This document shows positions 30,153 through 39,349 of a stretch of 64,000 nucleotides of DNA, piece after piece. How positions within the stretch are numbered: position 1 is the stretch's first letter; each line of letters starts with the position of its first letter. Origin of the DNA: Planctomycetes bacterium syqfu (GTDB taxonomy: Bacteria; Planctomycetota; Phycisphaerae; Phycisphaerales; Phycisphaeraceae); assembly GCA_020974905.1 (NCBI GenBank), contig CP087563.1:124001-188000 (forward strand). Direction: 5' to 3'. The position numbers were made by a program, and so were the translations under genes. The notes under the pieces were generated by a model. The model had not been told where the DNA came from. It did not search any database and saw only the letters and a list, made by a program, of their open reading frames with translations.

Positions 30153-30284
30153 TGCATTTTTCACTCAAGTGTCGCGTCGACGGATGACGCACGAGCTGTC
30201 AGCTCACGGCTATTGAATTGGTTTTTCATTAAAGACGCACACAGACATGATCGCGTCAGACGCTACATTTGAGTGAAAAATGCA
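30153..30284. repeat. Long-arm inverted repeat
   Basis: Arms 30153-30182 and 30254-30284 match at about 28 of 31 positions, the outer 16 without a mismatch (TGCATTTTTCACTCAA), and enclose about 70 bases. No protein frame is convincing within it. It lies in the 860-base gap between rpsU and hppA, which also holds the rpsU terminator, a 22-nt repeat hairpin and an A/T stem. Confidence 0.75.
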
Positions 30285-30419
30285 CTACGAGCCGCACACG
30301 AAGTAAGCGGTTGCCTTGGTTTGGCTTTTGATGACGGTGGAAGTGATCGTTTAAGCGGTCAGTGGTCAGTTGGACAATACCCGCTGACTTCCTGCGCGTC
30401 TCGTATTATGTTCTTAAAC

Positions 30420-30452
30420 AGAGACCCGTGTCCCGGGAGGGACGCGGCTTTT
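30420..30452 (-). repeat. 22-nt hairpin repeat (AAAGCC...GGGT family), copy 1
   Basis: Read on the minus strand it is AAAAGCC-hairpin-GGGT with a 22-nt hairpin, the same length as the copies at 37560, 37622 and 63519. Its plus-strand T run would let it act as a terminator. Confidence 0.7.
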
Positions 30453-30580
30453 AAACGTCCGGTCATCGAAAACGATTCATCACCATCTCCGAGATACAAA
30501 CGATTGTTTCATAAATGCAAGTGTAGTACGCCAAACGGTAGAGTTATCCACAATTGGGTGCTCCGGTCGTATCGGTACGA

Positions 30581-30625
30581 GTGATTTTTTGATTGAATCG
30601 GAAAAAATCACTTTTGTTCTTTTGA
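30581..30625 (+). terminator. A/T-rich stem with T tail
   Basis: GTGATTTTTT pairs with AAAAAATCAC and is followed by TTTTG and further T runs. It could end any transcript crossing the rpsU-hppA gap. Confidence 0.5.
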
Positions 30626-30831
30626 TTAATAGATTATGGTAATACAAGGTCTTAAAGTGTTTTGTGTTCAGTAACAAAACTGTCACGGCGGATAAACCGG
30701 AGAAAATGCATCTTAATTTATGACACTTTTATCCGATATTCGCTAAACTATTCGCGACCCGCTACTGACCGGAGAAGGTCTCCGGCCGGAAATCCTAAGT
30801 TTTTTCGCTCAACATGGAGCATGGAAACACT

Positions 30832-33249
30832 ATGAAACGGAACATGGGGACGTATTTGTTGGCCGCTGGCACCATCGGGACGATGGCCAGTTCGGTCTTG
30901 GCTCAGGAAGATGCTGTCGAGACAGCCGCTGCAGGCGCTGGTCTGCCCGGTTTGTTCTGGATTGCTCCGATTGGTGCCGTCGCTGCCCTGGTGATGGCAT
31001 TTGTTTTTTACAAGGGCTTCATGGCCACCTCGGAAGGCGACGAAAACATGGCGAAGATCGCCAAGGCCGTCCGCGAAGGTGCCTATGCCTACCTCGGTCG
31101 TCAGGCCAAGGTGGTTTACGCAGTGGTTGCTGTTCTGGCAATCGTTTTGGCCATCATGGGGCAGACCGGTCTCCAGGAAGAAATGACTTTCGTGGGCGTG
31201 ATCGTTGCTTCAGTGCTCTCGGGTTTCTGCGGATTCCTGGGGATGAAGACTGCAACCAACGCTTCGGCTCGTACGGCCAATGCTGCCAAGAACTCACTGA
31301 ATGACGGCCTGAAGGTCGCCTTCCGTGCCGGTGCAGTCATGGGGCTGTGCGTGACAGGTTTTGCTCTGGCTGACGTGAGTGTTTGGTTTATTATTTTGTC
31401 CAAGTGGAAGGGCCTGGGCGATCCGATGACGCTTTCGAGCATCACCACGCTGACCCTGAGCTTTGCCATGGGTGCATCGCTTCAAGCTCTGTTTGCACGC
31501 GTCGGTGGTGGTATCTACACCAAGGCTGCTGACGTGGGTGCGGACCTCGTCGGTAAGGTCGAAGCTGGCATTCCTGAAGACGATGCCCGTAACCCTGCAA
31601 CCATCGCTGACAACGTCGGTGACAACGTCGGTGACGTGGCTGGTATGGGTGCTGACCTTTACGAATCCTACTACGGCTCGATCCTTGCTGCGATGGCGCT
31701 TGCTGCCGCCGCTGCGATTCAGTTGAACATGGACGCGGCTCATGCTGTGAAGCTGATCATTGCAGCTCCGTGTCTGGCGGGTCTTGGTATTCTCTGTTCG
31801 ATCTTCTCGATCTTCTGCGTTCGTGCCAAGGAAAACGCCACGTTCGCACAACTGCTCAAGTCCCTGCACGCCGGTGTGTGGATCAGCTCTGCTCTGATCA
31901 TCGCTGGTTCGTTCTTCATCCTCAAGAGTCTGCTCGGTGACCTGCCTGCTGAAGAAATCTCCGCAGTCGGTATCTGGGGTGCGATCATCTCCGGTCTGGT
32001 TGGCGGTCTTGTCATCGCCTGGGGCACGGAACTCTACACGTCCTACGAACACAAGCCCACGCAGCGTATCGCTGAACAGGCCAAGATGGGTCCTGCGACC
32101 GTCATCATCTCCGGTATTGCTGAAGGTATGATTTCGACCTGGATTCCTTTGATCACCGTTGTGGTCGCCATCATGTGTGCATTCACCTTTGCTGGTGGCA
32201 ACGAACACTTCCTGCTGGGCGTCTTTGGCGTCGGCATCGCTGCTGTGGGTATGCTCTCGACTCTGGGCATCACTCTGGCAACCGACGCTTATGGCCCGAT
32301 CGCTGACAACGCTGGTGGTAATGCTGAAATGACCCATCAGCCCCCGCACGTCCGTGAACGCACTGACATGCTTGACTCCCTGGGTAACACCACGGCTGCA
32401 ACCGGTAAGGGCTTTGCCATCGGTTCGGCTGCTCTGACCGCCTTGGCGCTGTTGGCAGCTTATGTCACCACCGTCCAGGCTCAGATGATCAACATCTATC
32501 AAGTCGACCCGGCAGCTTATGGCGGCTTTAACCCCGGTGAAGCCACCATCAAGGAATTGATGACTTACCTGAACATCACCCTGATGAACCCGATGGTTCT
32601 CTGCGGTCTGTTCATCGGCGTGATGCTGGTGATGGTGTTCTGTGCCATGACCATGAACGCCGTGGGCCGTGCTGCATTCGCCATGATCGACGAATGTCGC
32701 CGCCAGTTCGGCATCATGAAGGGCGGCTTCAAAGCCAACGGTATGAGTGATGAGGACATCGCTGATCCGATGAAGTGGCCCATGGAAGTCAAAGTCGATG
32801 GCAAGAGCTATCCCGACTACGCCAACTGTGTGGCCATCTCCACCGGTGGTGCACTCAAGGAAATGGTCATCCCCTCACTGTTGGCCGTCATCGTGCCGAT
32901 TGCCGTAGGCCTGGTCCTCGGCGTCCCCGGTGTCATGGGTCTGCTCGCGGGTACACTCGTCGCAGGTTTCGCCATTGCCATCTTCATGGCCAATGCCGGT
33001 GGTGCCTGGGACAACGCCAAGAAGTGGATCGAAACCGGCCAATTCGGCGGCAAGGGTTCGGACGCTCACAAGGCAGGTGTCGTCGGTGACACCGTCGGTG
33101 ACCCCTTCAAGGATACCTCCGGCCCGTCTCTGAACATTCTGATTAAACTGGTGAGCGTCGTCTCCGTCGTCTTCGCTGGCCTGATCGTCAAGTTCAGCCC
33201 GGTCATCATGGAAGCCATTGGTTTGGCTGACAAGATGGCTGACAAATAA
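30832..33249 (+). CDS. hppA: Membrane-bound ion-pumping pyrophosphatase
   Basis: Couples hydrolysis of inorganic pyrophosphate to H+ or Na+ transport across a membrane. The substrate site shows [14 protein letters not shown] and the [10 protein letters not shown] repeat; the C-terminal [14 protein letters not shown] is also intact. The segment [14 protein letters not shown] carries alanine where K+-independent enzymes have lysine, so this is the K+-dependent subtype. Ion choice is not readable. About 16 hydrophobic segments follow a signal-like N-terminus. I start at ATG 30832; ATG 30814 is possible but has no ribosome site. A stable hairpin (CCGGAGA/TCTCCGG at 30769-30785) lies in the leader. 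Confidence 0.96.
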   Translation: MKRNMGTYLLAAGTIGTMASSVLAQEDAVETAAAGAGLPGLFWIAPIGAVAALVMAFVFYKGFMATSEGDENMAKIAKAVREGAYAYLGRQAKVVYAVVAVLAIVLAIMGQTGLQEEMTFVGVIVASVLSGFCGFLGMKTATNASARTANAAKNSLNDGLKVAFRAGAVMGLCVTGFALADVSVWFIILSKWKGLGDPMTLSSITTLTLSFAMGASLQALFARVGGGIYTKAADVGADLVGKVEAGIPEDDARNPATIADNVGDNVGDVAGMGADLYESYYGSILAAMALAAAAAIQLNMDAAHAVKLIIAAPCLAGLGILCSIFSIFCVRAKENATFAQLLKSLHAGVWISSALIIAGSFFILKSLLGDLPAEEISAVGIWGAIISGLVGGLVIAWGTELYTSYEHKPTQRIAEQAKMGPATVIISGIAEGMISTWIPLITVVVAIMCAFTFAGGNEHFLLGVFGVGIAAVGMLSTLGITLATDAYGPIADNAGGNAEMTHQPPHVRERTDMLDSLGNTTAATGKGFAIGSAALTALALLAAYVTTVQAQMINIYQVDPAAYGGFNPGEATIKELMTYLNITLMNPMVLCGLFIGVMLVMVFCAMTMNAVGRAAFAMIDECRRQFGIMKGGFKANGMSDEDIADPMKWPMEVKVDGKSYPDYANCVAISTGGALKEMVIPSLLAVIVPIAVGLVLGVPGVMGLLAGTLVAGFAIAIFMANAGGAWDNAKKWIETGQFGGKGSDAHKAGVVGDTVGDPFKDTSGPSLNILIKLVSVVSVVFAGLIVKFSPVIMEAIGLADKMADK

Positions 33250-33297
33250 TCAAGTGAATTTATAAGACCGGATCGTTCATCGGTCAGTACTTGAACC

Positions 33298-33331
33298 AAA
33301 GGACGGCTGTTTTCCGGCAGCCGTCCTTTTT
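33298..33331 (+). terminator. Terminator of hppA
   Basis: AAAGGACGGCTG pairs with CAGCCGTCCTTT around a short loop and ends in five T residues, about 50 bases after the stop. Confidence 0.92.
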
Positions 33332-33385
33332 CATGCGCGGGTATCATCCCAATCGAATCTGGTTATGATTTGAATATTCACAACC

Positions 33386-33421
33386 AAGCCGCCAGATGAG
33401 ACATCGTCGAATCTGACGGGT
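33386..33421 (+). repeat. RAYT-type REP element, diverged copy
   Basis: AAGCCGCCAGATGAG followed by GAATCTGACGGG matches the REP at 55570 almost exactly, with a few extra bases in the loop. The stem is CCGCCAGA/TCTGACGG with one mismatch. It lies about 30 bases upstream of the GyrI-like gene. Confidence 0.75.
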
Positions 33422-33452
33422 ATCAAATCTTTGTCATTCAAGAAACCATCTC

Positions 33453-34094
33453 ATGAACAAAACCGACTTCAAGAAAACCGACCCCGAGCTTTACAAAGGT
33501 AAGGCAGGGCGATTCGATGTGATCGATGTCCCCGCCTTGCCGTTTCTCATGATCGATGGCAAGGGCAATCCCAACACCGCATCAGAGTATGTTGACGCAG
33601 TGAGTGCCTTGTATCCACTGGCCTACAACATCAAGTTTCACAGCAAAATCAAACTTGAAAAGGACTATGTCGTCCCGCCGTTGGAAGGTCTCTGGTGGGC
33701 CGATGACATGTCCGCTTTTTGCAACGATGATAAAGACCAATGGCAATGGACGATGATGATCCGCCAACCCGATTGGATCACCGCCGACATCGTTGAACAA
33801 ATGAAGCAACAGGTCTTGGCCAAAGATGTAAAGAAAAAGGATTCGGAACTGAATCCCGATGCGTTGGCTTCAATCCGTTTTGAGACCTATCACGAAGGTT
33901 TGTCCGTGCAGGTGCTTCACATTGGACCCTACAGCGACGAAGGCCCGATCCTCAAGCAATTGCACGAACAGTTCGTCCCCGACAACGGCTACACCATGAC
34001 CGGCAAGCATCACGAAATCTATCTCAGTGATCCACGCAAGACGTCTCCTGAAAAACTCAAAACAATTCTCCGTCAACCCGTGCAGAAAGTTTGA
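33453..34094 (+). CDS. GyrI-like small-molecule-binding domain protein
   Basis: A 213-residue cytoplasmic protein of the stand-alone GyrI-like type (COG4832-like). The FDVIDVPALPFLMIDGKGNPN opening region, WTMMIRQPDWIT, and the C-terminal HIGPYSDEGP and KHHEIYLSDPRKTSPEKLKT are characteristic. Such domains bind small aromatic or drug-like ligands, often in regulators, but there is no DNA-binding domain here. The role is unknown. Confidence 0.85.
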   Translation: MNKTDFKKTDPELYKGKAGRFDVIDVPALPFLMIDGKGNPNTASEYVDAVSALYPLAYNIKFHSKIKLEKDYVVPPLEGLWWADDMSAFCNDDKDQWQWTMMIRQPDWITADIVEQMKQQVLAKDVKKKDSELNPDALASIRFETYHEGLSVQVLHIGPYSDEGPILKQLHEQFVPDNGYTMTGKHHEIYLSDPRKTSPEKLKTILRQPVQKV

Positions 34095-34103
34095 ATAAGG
34101 CAA

Positions 34104-34160
34104 CCGAGTCAAGATGACTCGGCTAAATAGCCCGGTCATCTTGGCCGGGTTCTCGTTTGA
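34104..34160. terminator. Paired hairpins between convergent genes
   Basis: CCGAGTC/GACTCGG at 34104-34122 and CCCGG/CCGGG at 34131-34149 stand in tandem between the convergent GyrI-like and htpX genes. Their inner parts AAGATGAC and GTCATCTT are complementary to each other, so an alternative long pairing also exists. Confidence 0.6.
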
Positions 34161-35015
34161 TTACGCCACCATGTCGCGCAGCTTGGCGATGCGTTCTTCG
34201 GTTCTCGGGTGCGTGCGGAACAGGCCAGCCAGGGACTTGCCGATAGCGGGACTGACGATGAACATGTGACTTTGCGACGGGTCGGCACCACGCAGGGGCA
34301 TCTTGCTGGAGACGGATTCGAGCTTCTGCAAGGCGGAGATCAGGCCGTAAGGCGTGCCGGCAATTTTCGCACCGTCATGATCTGCCACAAACTCGCGACT
34401 TCGGCTGACCGCCATCTGGATCATCACCGCAGCGATGGGGGCAAGGATAATCATCAGCAGTTGTCCCAGCGCATTGCCGTTTCGGTCATTGCCACCAAAA
34501 CCACCGAAGATCAACGCCCACTGCGCCATGTTGGCAACCATGGTGATCACACCCGCCAGTGTTGCGACAACACAACTGGTGAGGGTGTCACGGTTCTTGA
34601 CGTGTGCCAATTCGTGTGCCATCACGCCTTCGAGTTCTTCGTAACGCAGAAGCTTTAGAGCACCATGTGTCACAGCCACAGCAGCGTTTTGTGGGTTACG
34701 TCCCGTAGCAAAGGCATTGGGCGCTTCCTGTGGGCAGATGTACACCTTGGGCATGGGCAGGTTGGCATTGGCTGCCAGGCGTCCAACCATGTGATAGAGA
34801 TCCGGTGCGGAGTGTTGATCAACTTCCTGCCCGCGCATGGTGGCAATGGCAATCTTGTCGGAGAAAAAGTACGCACCGACATTCATCACCAAGCCAAAGA
34901 TAAATGCGATCATCAATCCTGCCTGACCACCGAGTCGGGCACCAATGGTCAGAATCAACACAAACAACAGCGTCAGTAAGAACGTCGTCTTGAGATTATT
35001 AAAAAACCGAGTCAT
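34161..35015 (-). CDS. htpX: HtpX-type membrane zinc metalloprotease
   Basis: Membrane quality-control protease. N-terminal hydrophobic segments (residues 11-52) precede the zinc motif HELAH at 134-138, with NPQNAAVAVTHG before it and further membrane segments after it. AAGGAGGTG just upstream fixes the start at ATG 35015, giving 284 residues, the usual length. The longer reading from 35099 would run through the ribosome site and is rejected. Confidence 0.94.
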   Translation of the reverse strand: MTRFFNNLKTTFLLTLLFVLILTIGARLGGQAGLMIAFIFGLVMNVGAYFFSDKIAIATMRGQEVDQHSAPDLYHMVGRLAANANLPMPKVYICPQEAPNAFATGRNPQNAAVAVTHGALKLLRYEELEGVMAHELAHVKNRDTLTSCVVATLAGVITMVANMAQWALIFGGFGGNDRNGNALGQLLMIILAPIAAVMIQMAVSRSREFVADHDGAKIAGTPYGLISALQKLESVSSKMPLRGADPSQSHMFIVSPAIGKSLAGLFRTHPRTEERIAKLRDMVA

Positions 35016-35188
35016 GGCGGTAACACCTCCTTGGGGTTGCAAGGTATTACCGCAAGACGCGTGCCGGAGTTGCATGGGCTGTAAAGCTTGTGAAAACATG
35101 ATTTTGAGGTTTTGTGTGATATGCGTTCCGACTGTCTATATGGCAATGCAGGTGATGAATGCTCATGAATTGGCAGGAATGTTGAGAT

Positions 35189-35218
35189 AAAAAAAACACC
35201 AGTGTTGGACTGGTGTTT
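35189..35218 (-). terminator. Terminator of the hspQ-like gene
   Basis: AAACACCAGT pairs with ACTGGTGTTT; on the minus strand the stem runs into eight T residues. Confidence 0.88.
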
Positions 35219-35245
35219 GGTAGGTTCAAATCAAAATTGAAAGTA

Positions 35246-35623
35246 TTACCAACCCGGCCAGACCTCATCATTACGGTGATAGGCTTTGGCTTGTTGGGGA
35301 TAGCCGTCGAAGTATTGGCTGACCAGCGGGTGTTGCACCGGGGTCAGATCCTTCTCGTGCATCAGGTATTCCTGGGCGGCATAGGTCGTGGCATGAGAGC
35401 CATCCACCAGCAGGTGATACCAGGGTTGCTCACGGTCAGGGCGGGTTTGATTGGAGTAATACCACTCGTCATCGGCACGACATGCCATGTCGAAATCGAC
35501 CACGATCGCGCGGTAGCGATAGCGCTTATGGCGAACGATCTGACCGACCTTAAATCGCGGCATCTCAAAGGGCAGATAGTCGGGAATCTTGTAATGTTCA
35601 GGCAGCGGGTCGTTGGCACTCAT
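35246..35623 (-). CDS. HspQ / YccV-like hemimethylated-DNA-binding domain protein
   Basis: Residues 20-110 match the YccV-like domain: RFKVGQIVRHKRYRYRAIVVDFD, then PWYHLLVDG and TYAAQEYL. In enterobacteria HspQ modulates Lon proteolysis, and the domain was first described for binding hemimethylated DNA; neither role can be assigned here. The start is ATG 35623, giving 125 residues. The longer reading from 35755 adds 44 residues without family match. Confidence 0.82.
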   Translation of the reverse strand: MSANDPLPEHYKIPDYLPFEMPRFKVGQIVRHKRYRYRAIVVDFDMACRADDEWYYSNQTRPDREQPWYHLLVDGSHATTYAAQEYLMHEKDLTPVQHPLVSQYFDGYPQQAKAYHRNDEVWPGW

Positions 35624-35867
35624 GATCGTTGCTCTCTGTTGCGTCTCCGTACTTGGCAGACAAGCAGTCTCATATTCGATACAGACGATACAGGTAACTT
35701 CCCTAATCGTCACAAACACTACAATACGTACTTTCAGACGTACGTCAATACTCATTCATCGGTTATTGACGAATCAAACCCGGAATTTATTGAGATGAAA
35801 GACTCTGCTGAGAAGCTGGGTAAAATAGGCAAAATGACAGGCGGAAAATGTCTTCACGCGATGCCGA

Positions 35868-36371
35868 TCAAATAATGCTTGGACCGTCGCCTGTGCCGTT
35901 TGATTGGGTGTCTGAACGGGTGCCGGTGTGACCGAAACCGCCTTCGCCACGTGCGGTTTCGTCAAGGTGCGAGACGACTTCCCAACTCACGCGTGGCACT
36001 GGTTTGATGATCATCTGGGCGATGCGCATACCGCGTTGGATCGGAAACGGGTCTTTACCATGATTGATCAGCGGGACTTTCACTTCGCCACGATAGTCCG
36101 CATCAATGGTGCCCGGCGTGTTGGGCATGGAGATACCATGTTTCACTGCCAATCCAGAACGTGGGCGAATCTGCGCTTCGTAACCAATCGGGACAGCCAT
36201 GCGAAAGCCTGCTGGGATCAGTGCAATCTCACCGGGCTCGATCACCACGGTTTCTTCAACCGCTGCACACACGTCCATCCCTGCTGCATGTTCCGACTGA
36301 TAGGCCGGCAGGGGAATGTCTGATTGGCCTTCGAGAATTTCAATAGCGACTTTGATTTCGTGACTGCTCAT
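35868..36371 (-). CDS. dut: dUTP diphosphatase
   Basis: Hydrolyses dUTP to dUMP, keeping uracil out of DNA. All five trimeric dUTPase motifs are present: [38 protein letters not shown] and the C-terminal [11 protein letters not shown]. The start is ATG 36371; a longer frame begins at 36422. It is divergent from the gamma-glutamylcyclotransferase gene. The 244-base gap downstream, to the hspQ-like gene, shows nothing recognisable. Confidence 0.95.
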   Translation of the reverse strand: MSSHEIKVAIEILEGQSDIPLPAYQSEHAAGMDVCAAVEETVVIEPGEIALIPAGFRMAVPIGYEAQIRPRSGLAVKHGISMPNTPGTIDADYRGEVKVPLINHGKDPFPIQRGMRIAQMIIKPVPRVSWEVVSHLDETARGEGGFGHTGTRSDTQSNGTGDGPSII

Positions 36372-36563
36372 GGTGACATGATACGACAGGGCGGGTGCGT
36401 TTTCGAATCCGATCTGACACACAACATTGATTCTCGCAGAGGACTCCCAAACTGCACATTAAAGCCCTGGGGTTTTAACCCCAGGGACCTTGGGCGAACT
36501 GTTTACCTGAATCATCCCCATACACCATTTGCATACACCAAACCAACAACAGAAAATACCAAC

Positions 36564-36962
36564 ATGAAAACACGCCTGTTTGTTTATGGCACACTCAAAT
36601 CCGATCAGTCCAACCATCACCGTATGGCAGGACAAACCTTCATCACCAAAGTACGCACCACCCCCGACTATCGCCTCTTTGAAATCGAAGGGCGTTTTGA
36701 TTCGCTGGGCAAATATCCCGCACTCGTGAAGCTGCCTTACCCGGACGTTGAAGGTTCGGGCGTCAGTGTCGAAGGTGAGATATGGGACGTTGATTCGGAC
36801 TGCCTGGCCATGCTTAATGCCTATGAGGATTTGGACAGCGGGGAATATGTGATTGGGCCAATCTCGATCATGGATTTAGCCGATAGTGTCAAAGTATACG
36901 GGTATCTTTATAATTGGTCTGTTGTGGGCATGCGGGATTCAGGGCAAACGTGGTCTTTATGA
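36564..36962 (+). CDS. Gamma-glutamylcyclotransferase-like (AIG2/GGCT) protein
   Basis: A 132-residue GGCT fold with the substrate loop YGTL at residues 8-11 and a probable catalytic glutamate E88 in LNAYEDLDSGEY. Such enzymes release 5-oxoproline from gamma-glutamyl amines or peptides. The start at ATG 36564 is placed by the domain itself; upstream in-frame codons overlap dut on the other strand. The ribosome site is weak. Confidence 0.88.
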   Translation: MKTRLFVYGTLKSDQSNHHRMAGQTFITKVRTTPDYRLFEIEGRFDSLGKYPALVKLPYPDVEGSGVSVEGEIWDVDSDCLAMLNAYEDLDSGEYVIGPISIMDLADSVKVYGYLYNWSVVGMRDSGQTWSL

Positions 36963-36994
36963 CCGGACCAACTCCGATCAAACGGAGGGGTGCG

Positions 36995-37402
36995 ATGAAA
37001 CATGCCTTGCTCTTCATTTCAATGTTTTTGCTGACTGCATGCGGTCAAGGTGGGGCTCCGCCCGGCCAGATGTCCGAACGTGACAAACGCGAATACGCCC
37101 AGATGCAAAAAGAGATCGGCCAGACCTTCATCCAGATTCTGCCCAGTCAATGGCAATCGGCCACACTCATGCTCAAAGCCCCCGAAGCCGGTTTGGATGT
37201 CGGCGAAGTGATCCCCAATATCATCGCACCAGGCAGGCAGAAGGAAGCCATCTTCCCGAGTATGGCCTTGATCAATGTCATCAAGGAGTTTCAGCTGCTA
37301 AGTGTCAAACACAAACTCCACTGGAAAAAAGCCCGCTTCAGTGTCTTCCGCAATGGAGACGAATGGGTGATCGACAACCAACTCTATTTTGAAGACAGGT
37401 AA
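36995..37402 (+). CDS. Small lipoprotein of unknown function
   Basis: The N-terminus MKHALLFISMFLLTAC is a lipoprotein signal with the acylated cysteine at residue 16, followed by GQGGAPPG. The mature part is about 120 residues, soluble and mixed charge, with no domain I recognise. GGAGGGG eight bases before ATG 36995 fixes the start. It begins 32 bases after the GGCT gene, probably in the same transcript. Confidence 0.8.
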   Translation: MKHALLFISMFLLTACGQGGAPPGQMSERDKREYAQMQKEIGQTFIQILPSQWQSATLMLKAPEAGLDVGEVIPNIIAPGRQKEAIFPSMALINVIKEFQLLSVKHKLHWKKARFSVFRNGDEWVIDNQLYFEDR

Positions 37403-37445
37403 TACCAACTTATATCAATTCTGGTAATAACTCGTGCTTGAATGA

Positions 37446-37467
37446 GCACCGGATGTCAATCCGGTGC
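37446..37467. repeat. GCACCGG hairpin repeat, copy 1
   Basis: GCACCGGA and TCCGGTGC are the ends of a perfect palindromic hairpin when read with the loop TGTCAA. The same sequence occurs inverted at 44459-44480. Confidence 0.8.
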
Positions 37468-37494
37468 CCGTTGTGTATACGTTCATCCCAAGGG

Positions 37495-37516
37495 GCACCG
37501 GGTTGACACACGGTGC
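37495..37516. repeat. GCACCGG hairpin repeat, copy 2
   Basis: GCACCG and CGGTGC flank GGTTGACACA; the TTGACA loop is shared with the copy at 44459. It lies 27 bases after copy 1, in opposite loop orientation. Confidence 0.75.
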
Positions 37517-37559
37517 TCAATTAATTCAAACGCACGCGTTATAAATGGGATTGGTATTA

Positions 37560-37659
37560 AAAAAGCCGTATCGCTCCTGCGGCACGGGTTGCCTTGCGAC
37601 TTCACAGACACACATACATACCAAAGACAACCCGTACCCTGGTAGGGACACGGCTTTTT
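37560..37659. repeat. Two 22-nt hairpins (AAAGCC...GGGTTG family) as an inverted pair
   Basis: The left arm at 37560-37596 and right arm at 37622-37659 are inverted copies: AAAAAGCC, a 22-nt hairpin, GGGTTG. The flanks are conserved while the hairpin centres differ. Together with the GCACCGG hairpins it fills the gap between the lipoprotein and dehydrogenase genes, where no gene is visible. Confidence 0.8.
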
Positions 37660-37695
37660 GTGTTGATGCGTGACGTCACATTCATTTTGTAACAC

Positions 37696-37735
37696 CAACA
37701 AAAAAGCGTCGAACCGTAGTCCGACGCTTTTGTTG
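37696..37735. terminator. Bidirectional terminator
   Basis: CAACAAAAAAGCGTCG and CGACGCTTTTGTTG pair. T runs on both strands suit it to end the minus-strand dehydrogenase transcript. Confidence 0.82.
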
Positions 37736-37756
37736 ATTTGGAGTTGTTTACTGTGA

Positions 37757-39067
37757 TCAGGCGTTAACGATGTGATCACGCTTGCCGGTCACTTCACGCA
37801 GTGCGCCGCGGGAGTCGATGACCAGTTGTGCGTTGTCAGCAATCATCTGCCAATCGTAAGCTTCATGGTTGGTTGCAATGACCACGCAATCGTATTGCTT
37901 GATGGTGTCCGCGGTGAGTTCGACACTTTCCATCTGCAGGTCATACTCACGCATTTTGTGTGTCGCGGGGACATGCGGGTCGTTGTAGTAAACATCGCCA
38001 CCAAGTTCCTGAAGCTTTTCGATGATCTCAAAGCTCGGACTTTCGCGGATATCATCGACATTGGGCTTGTACGCCAGCCCCAGGACAAGAATCCTGGATG
38101 CTGCGACAGCCTTCTTGTTCTTATTCAGCGCGAGCATGGTCTTGTTGACGACATAGTCGGGCATGGCATGATTGACTTCACCTGCCAGTTCAATGAACCG
38201 CGTGGTGTGTCCGACTTCGCGGGCTTTCCATGTCAGGTAATACGGGTCGATGGGAATGCAGTGTCCGCCGAGTCCGGGGCCGGGATAAAATGCCTGGAAA
38301 CCAAAGGGCTTGGTGGCAGCGGCATCGACGACTTCCCATATGTCAATGCCCATCGCGTCGAGCACGACTTTCATTTCGTTGACCAACGCGATATTCACAC
38401 TGCGATAAATGTTCTCAAGCAGCTTGGCTGACTCGGCGACTTCCGCACTGGAGACGGGGATGGCTTTACTCACGGCAGCGGCATAAAGTTCCAACGCCAT
38501 TTTGCCAGCTTCTTCACCGATACCGCCAACGAGTTTGGGGATGGTCTGCGTGTTGAAGTTCTTGCGTCCCGGATCTTCACGTTCCGGTGAGTAAGCAAGG
38601 AAAAAGTCTTCGCCACATTTGAGGCCGGTCTTTTCGAGGACGGGTTGCATGACCTGGCGCGTCGTGCCGGGATAGGTGGTCGATTCGAGCACCACGAGTT
38701 GGCCTTTGCGCAGCGTCTTGGCGATCGCTTCGGTGGTCACTTCCACGTAGGAGAGATCCGGTTCAAGGTGCTTACCCAACGGGGTGGGCACACACAGCAG
38801 CAGGGCGTCGGCTTCACCGAGTCGATCAAAGTCGGCGGTGGCGTCGAAGCTATCAGCCTGACTCATTTCCGCGATGAAATCTTCACCGAGATGTTTGAGG
38901 TAGTTTTCGCCCTTGTGAATCTTTTCGATTTTGGCCGGGTCCACGTCATAACCAATCACCGGATACCCCGCCTTGAAAAAGGCGCGCATCAGCGGCAAGC
39001 CAACGTAACCCAGACCAATAATGCCAACTTTGGCTTTCCGTTCAGTGATGAGTTGCTGGAGCGTCAA
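37757..39067 (-). CDS. Nucleotide-sugar 6-dehydrogenase (UDP-GlcNAc/ManNAc type)
   Basis: Oxidises C6 of a UDP-sugar to the uronic acid with NAD. The N-terminal Rossmann motif is GIIGLGYVGLPL; the catalytic cysteine segment is GPGLGGHCIPIDPYYL; and the C-terminal domain has LGLAYKPNVDDIRESPS. The GGHCIPIDP form points to UDP-N-acetylhexosamine rather than UDP-glucose enzymes. GGAGG lies eight bases before TTG 39067, which I take as start; a TTG at 39082 would place that site inside the gene. It probably supplies a uronic acid for surface polysaccharide. Confidence 0.9.
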   Translation of the reverse strand: MTLQQLITERKAKVGIIGLGYVGLPLMRAFFKAGYPVIGYDVDPAKIEKIHKGENYLKHLGEDFIAEMSQADSFDATADFDRLGEADALLLCVPTPLGKHLEPDLSYVEVTTEAIAKTLRKGQLVVLESTTYPGTTRQVMQPVLEKTGLKCGEDFFLAYSPEREDPGRKNFNTQTIPKLVGGIGEEAGKMALELYAAAVSKAIPVSSAEVAESAKLLENIYRSVNIALVNEMKVVLDAMGIDIWEVVDAAATKPFGFQAFYPGPGLGGHCIPIDPYYLTWKAREVGHTTRFIELAGEVNHAMPDYVVNKTMLALNKNKKAVAASRILVLGLAYKPNVDDIRESPSFEIIEKLQELGGDVYYNDPHVPATHKMREYDLQMESVELTADTIKQYDCVVIATNHEAYDWQMIADNAQLVIDSRGALREVTGKRDHIVNA

Positions 39068-39349
39068 ACTCAAATCCTCCAAAGATGATTAGGATGTAGG
39101 AACACATAGTTTATCGGGTATTTGCTGGCAGGTCTTTTGTCCTTGCCGGTTGGATGATGGATTTAATTATCAGACGTAACGTTGCAGGACAGATCAAACT
39201 CTGGAATAATTCCAATTTCCAGCAGATTAGGCTCAATACCAACATCGGGCTGACACAGGGTTTGCCCGTAACAGACGATCCGCATAGAATCGCGGTCTTG
39301 AATCATTGTTAAACGCCTACTCAAGCGAAACACCATAAGGAGCCTCGGC

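Noticed and set aside
29972-30813. tRNA or other classical RNA gene in the rpsU-hppA gap
   Set aside because: No cloverleaf with a T-loop could be folded; the structures present are terminators and repeats.
31294-32502. Long open frame on the minus strand opposite hppA
   Set aside because: It is a shadow of the strongly biased hppA codons; composition is low-complexity and has no start context.
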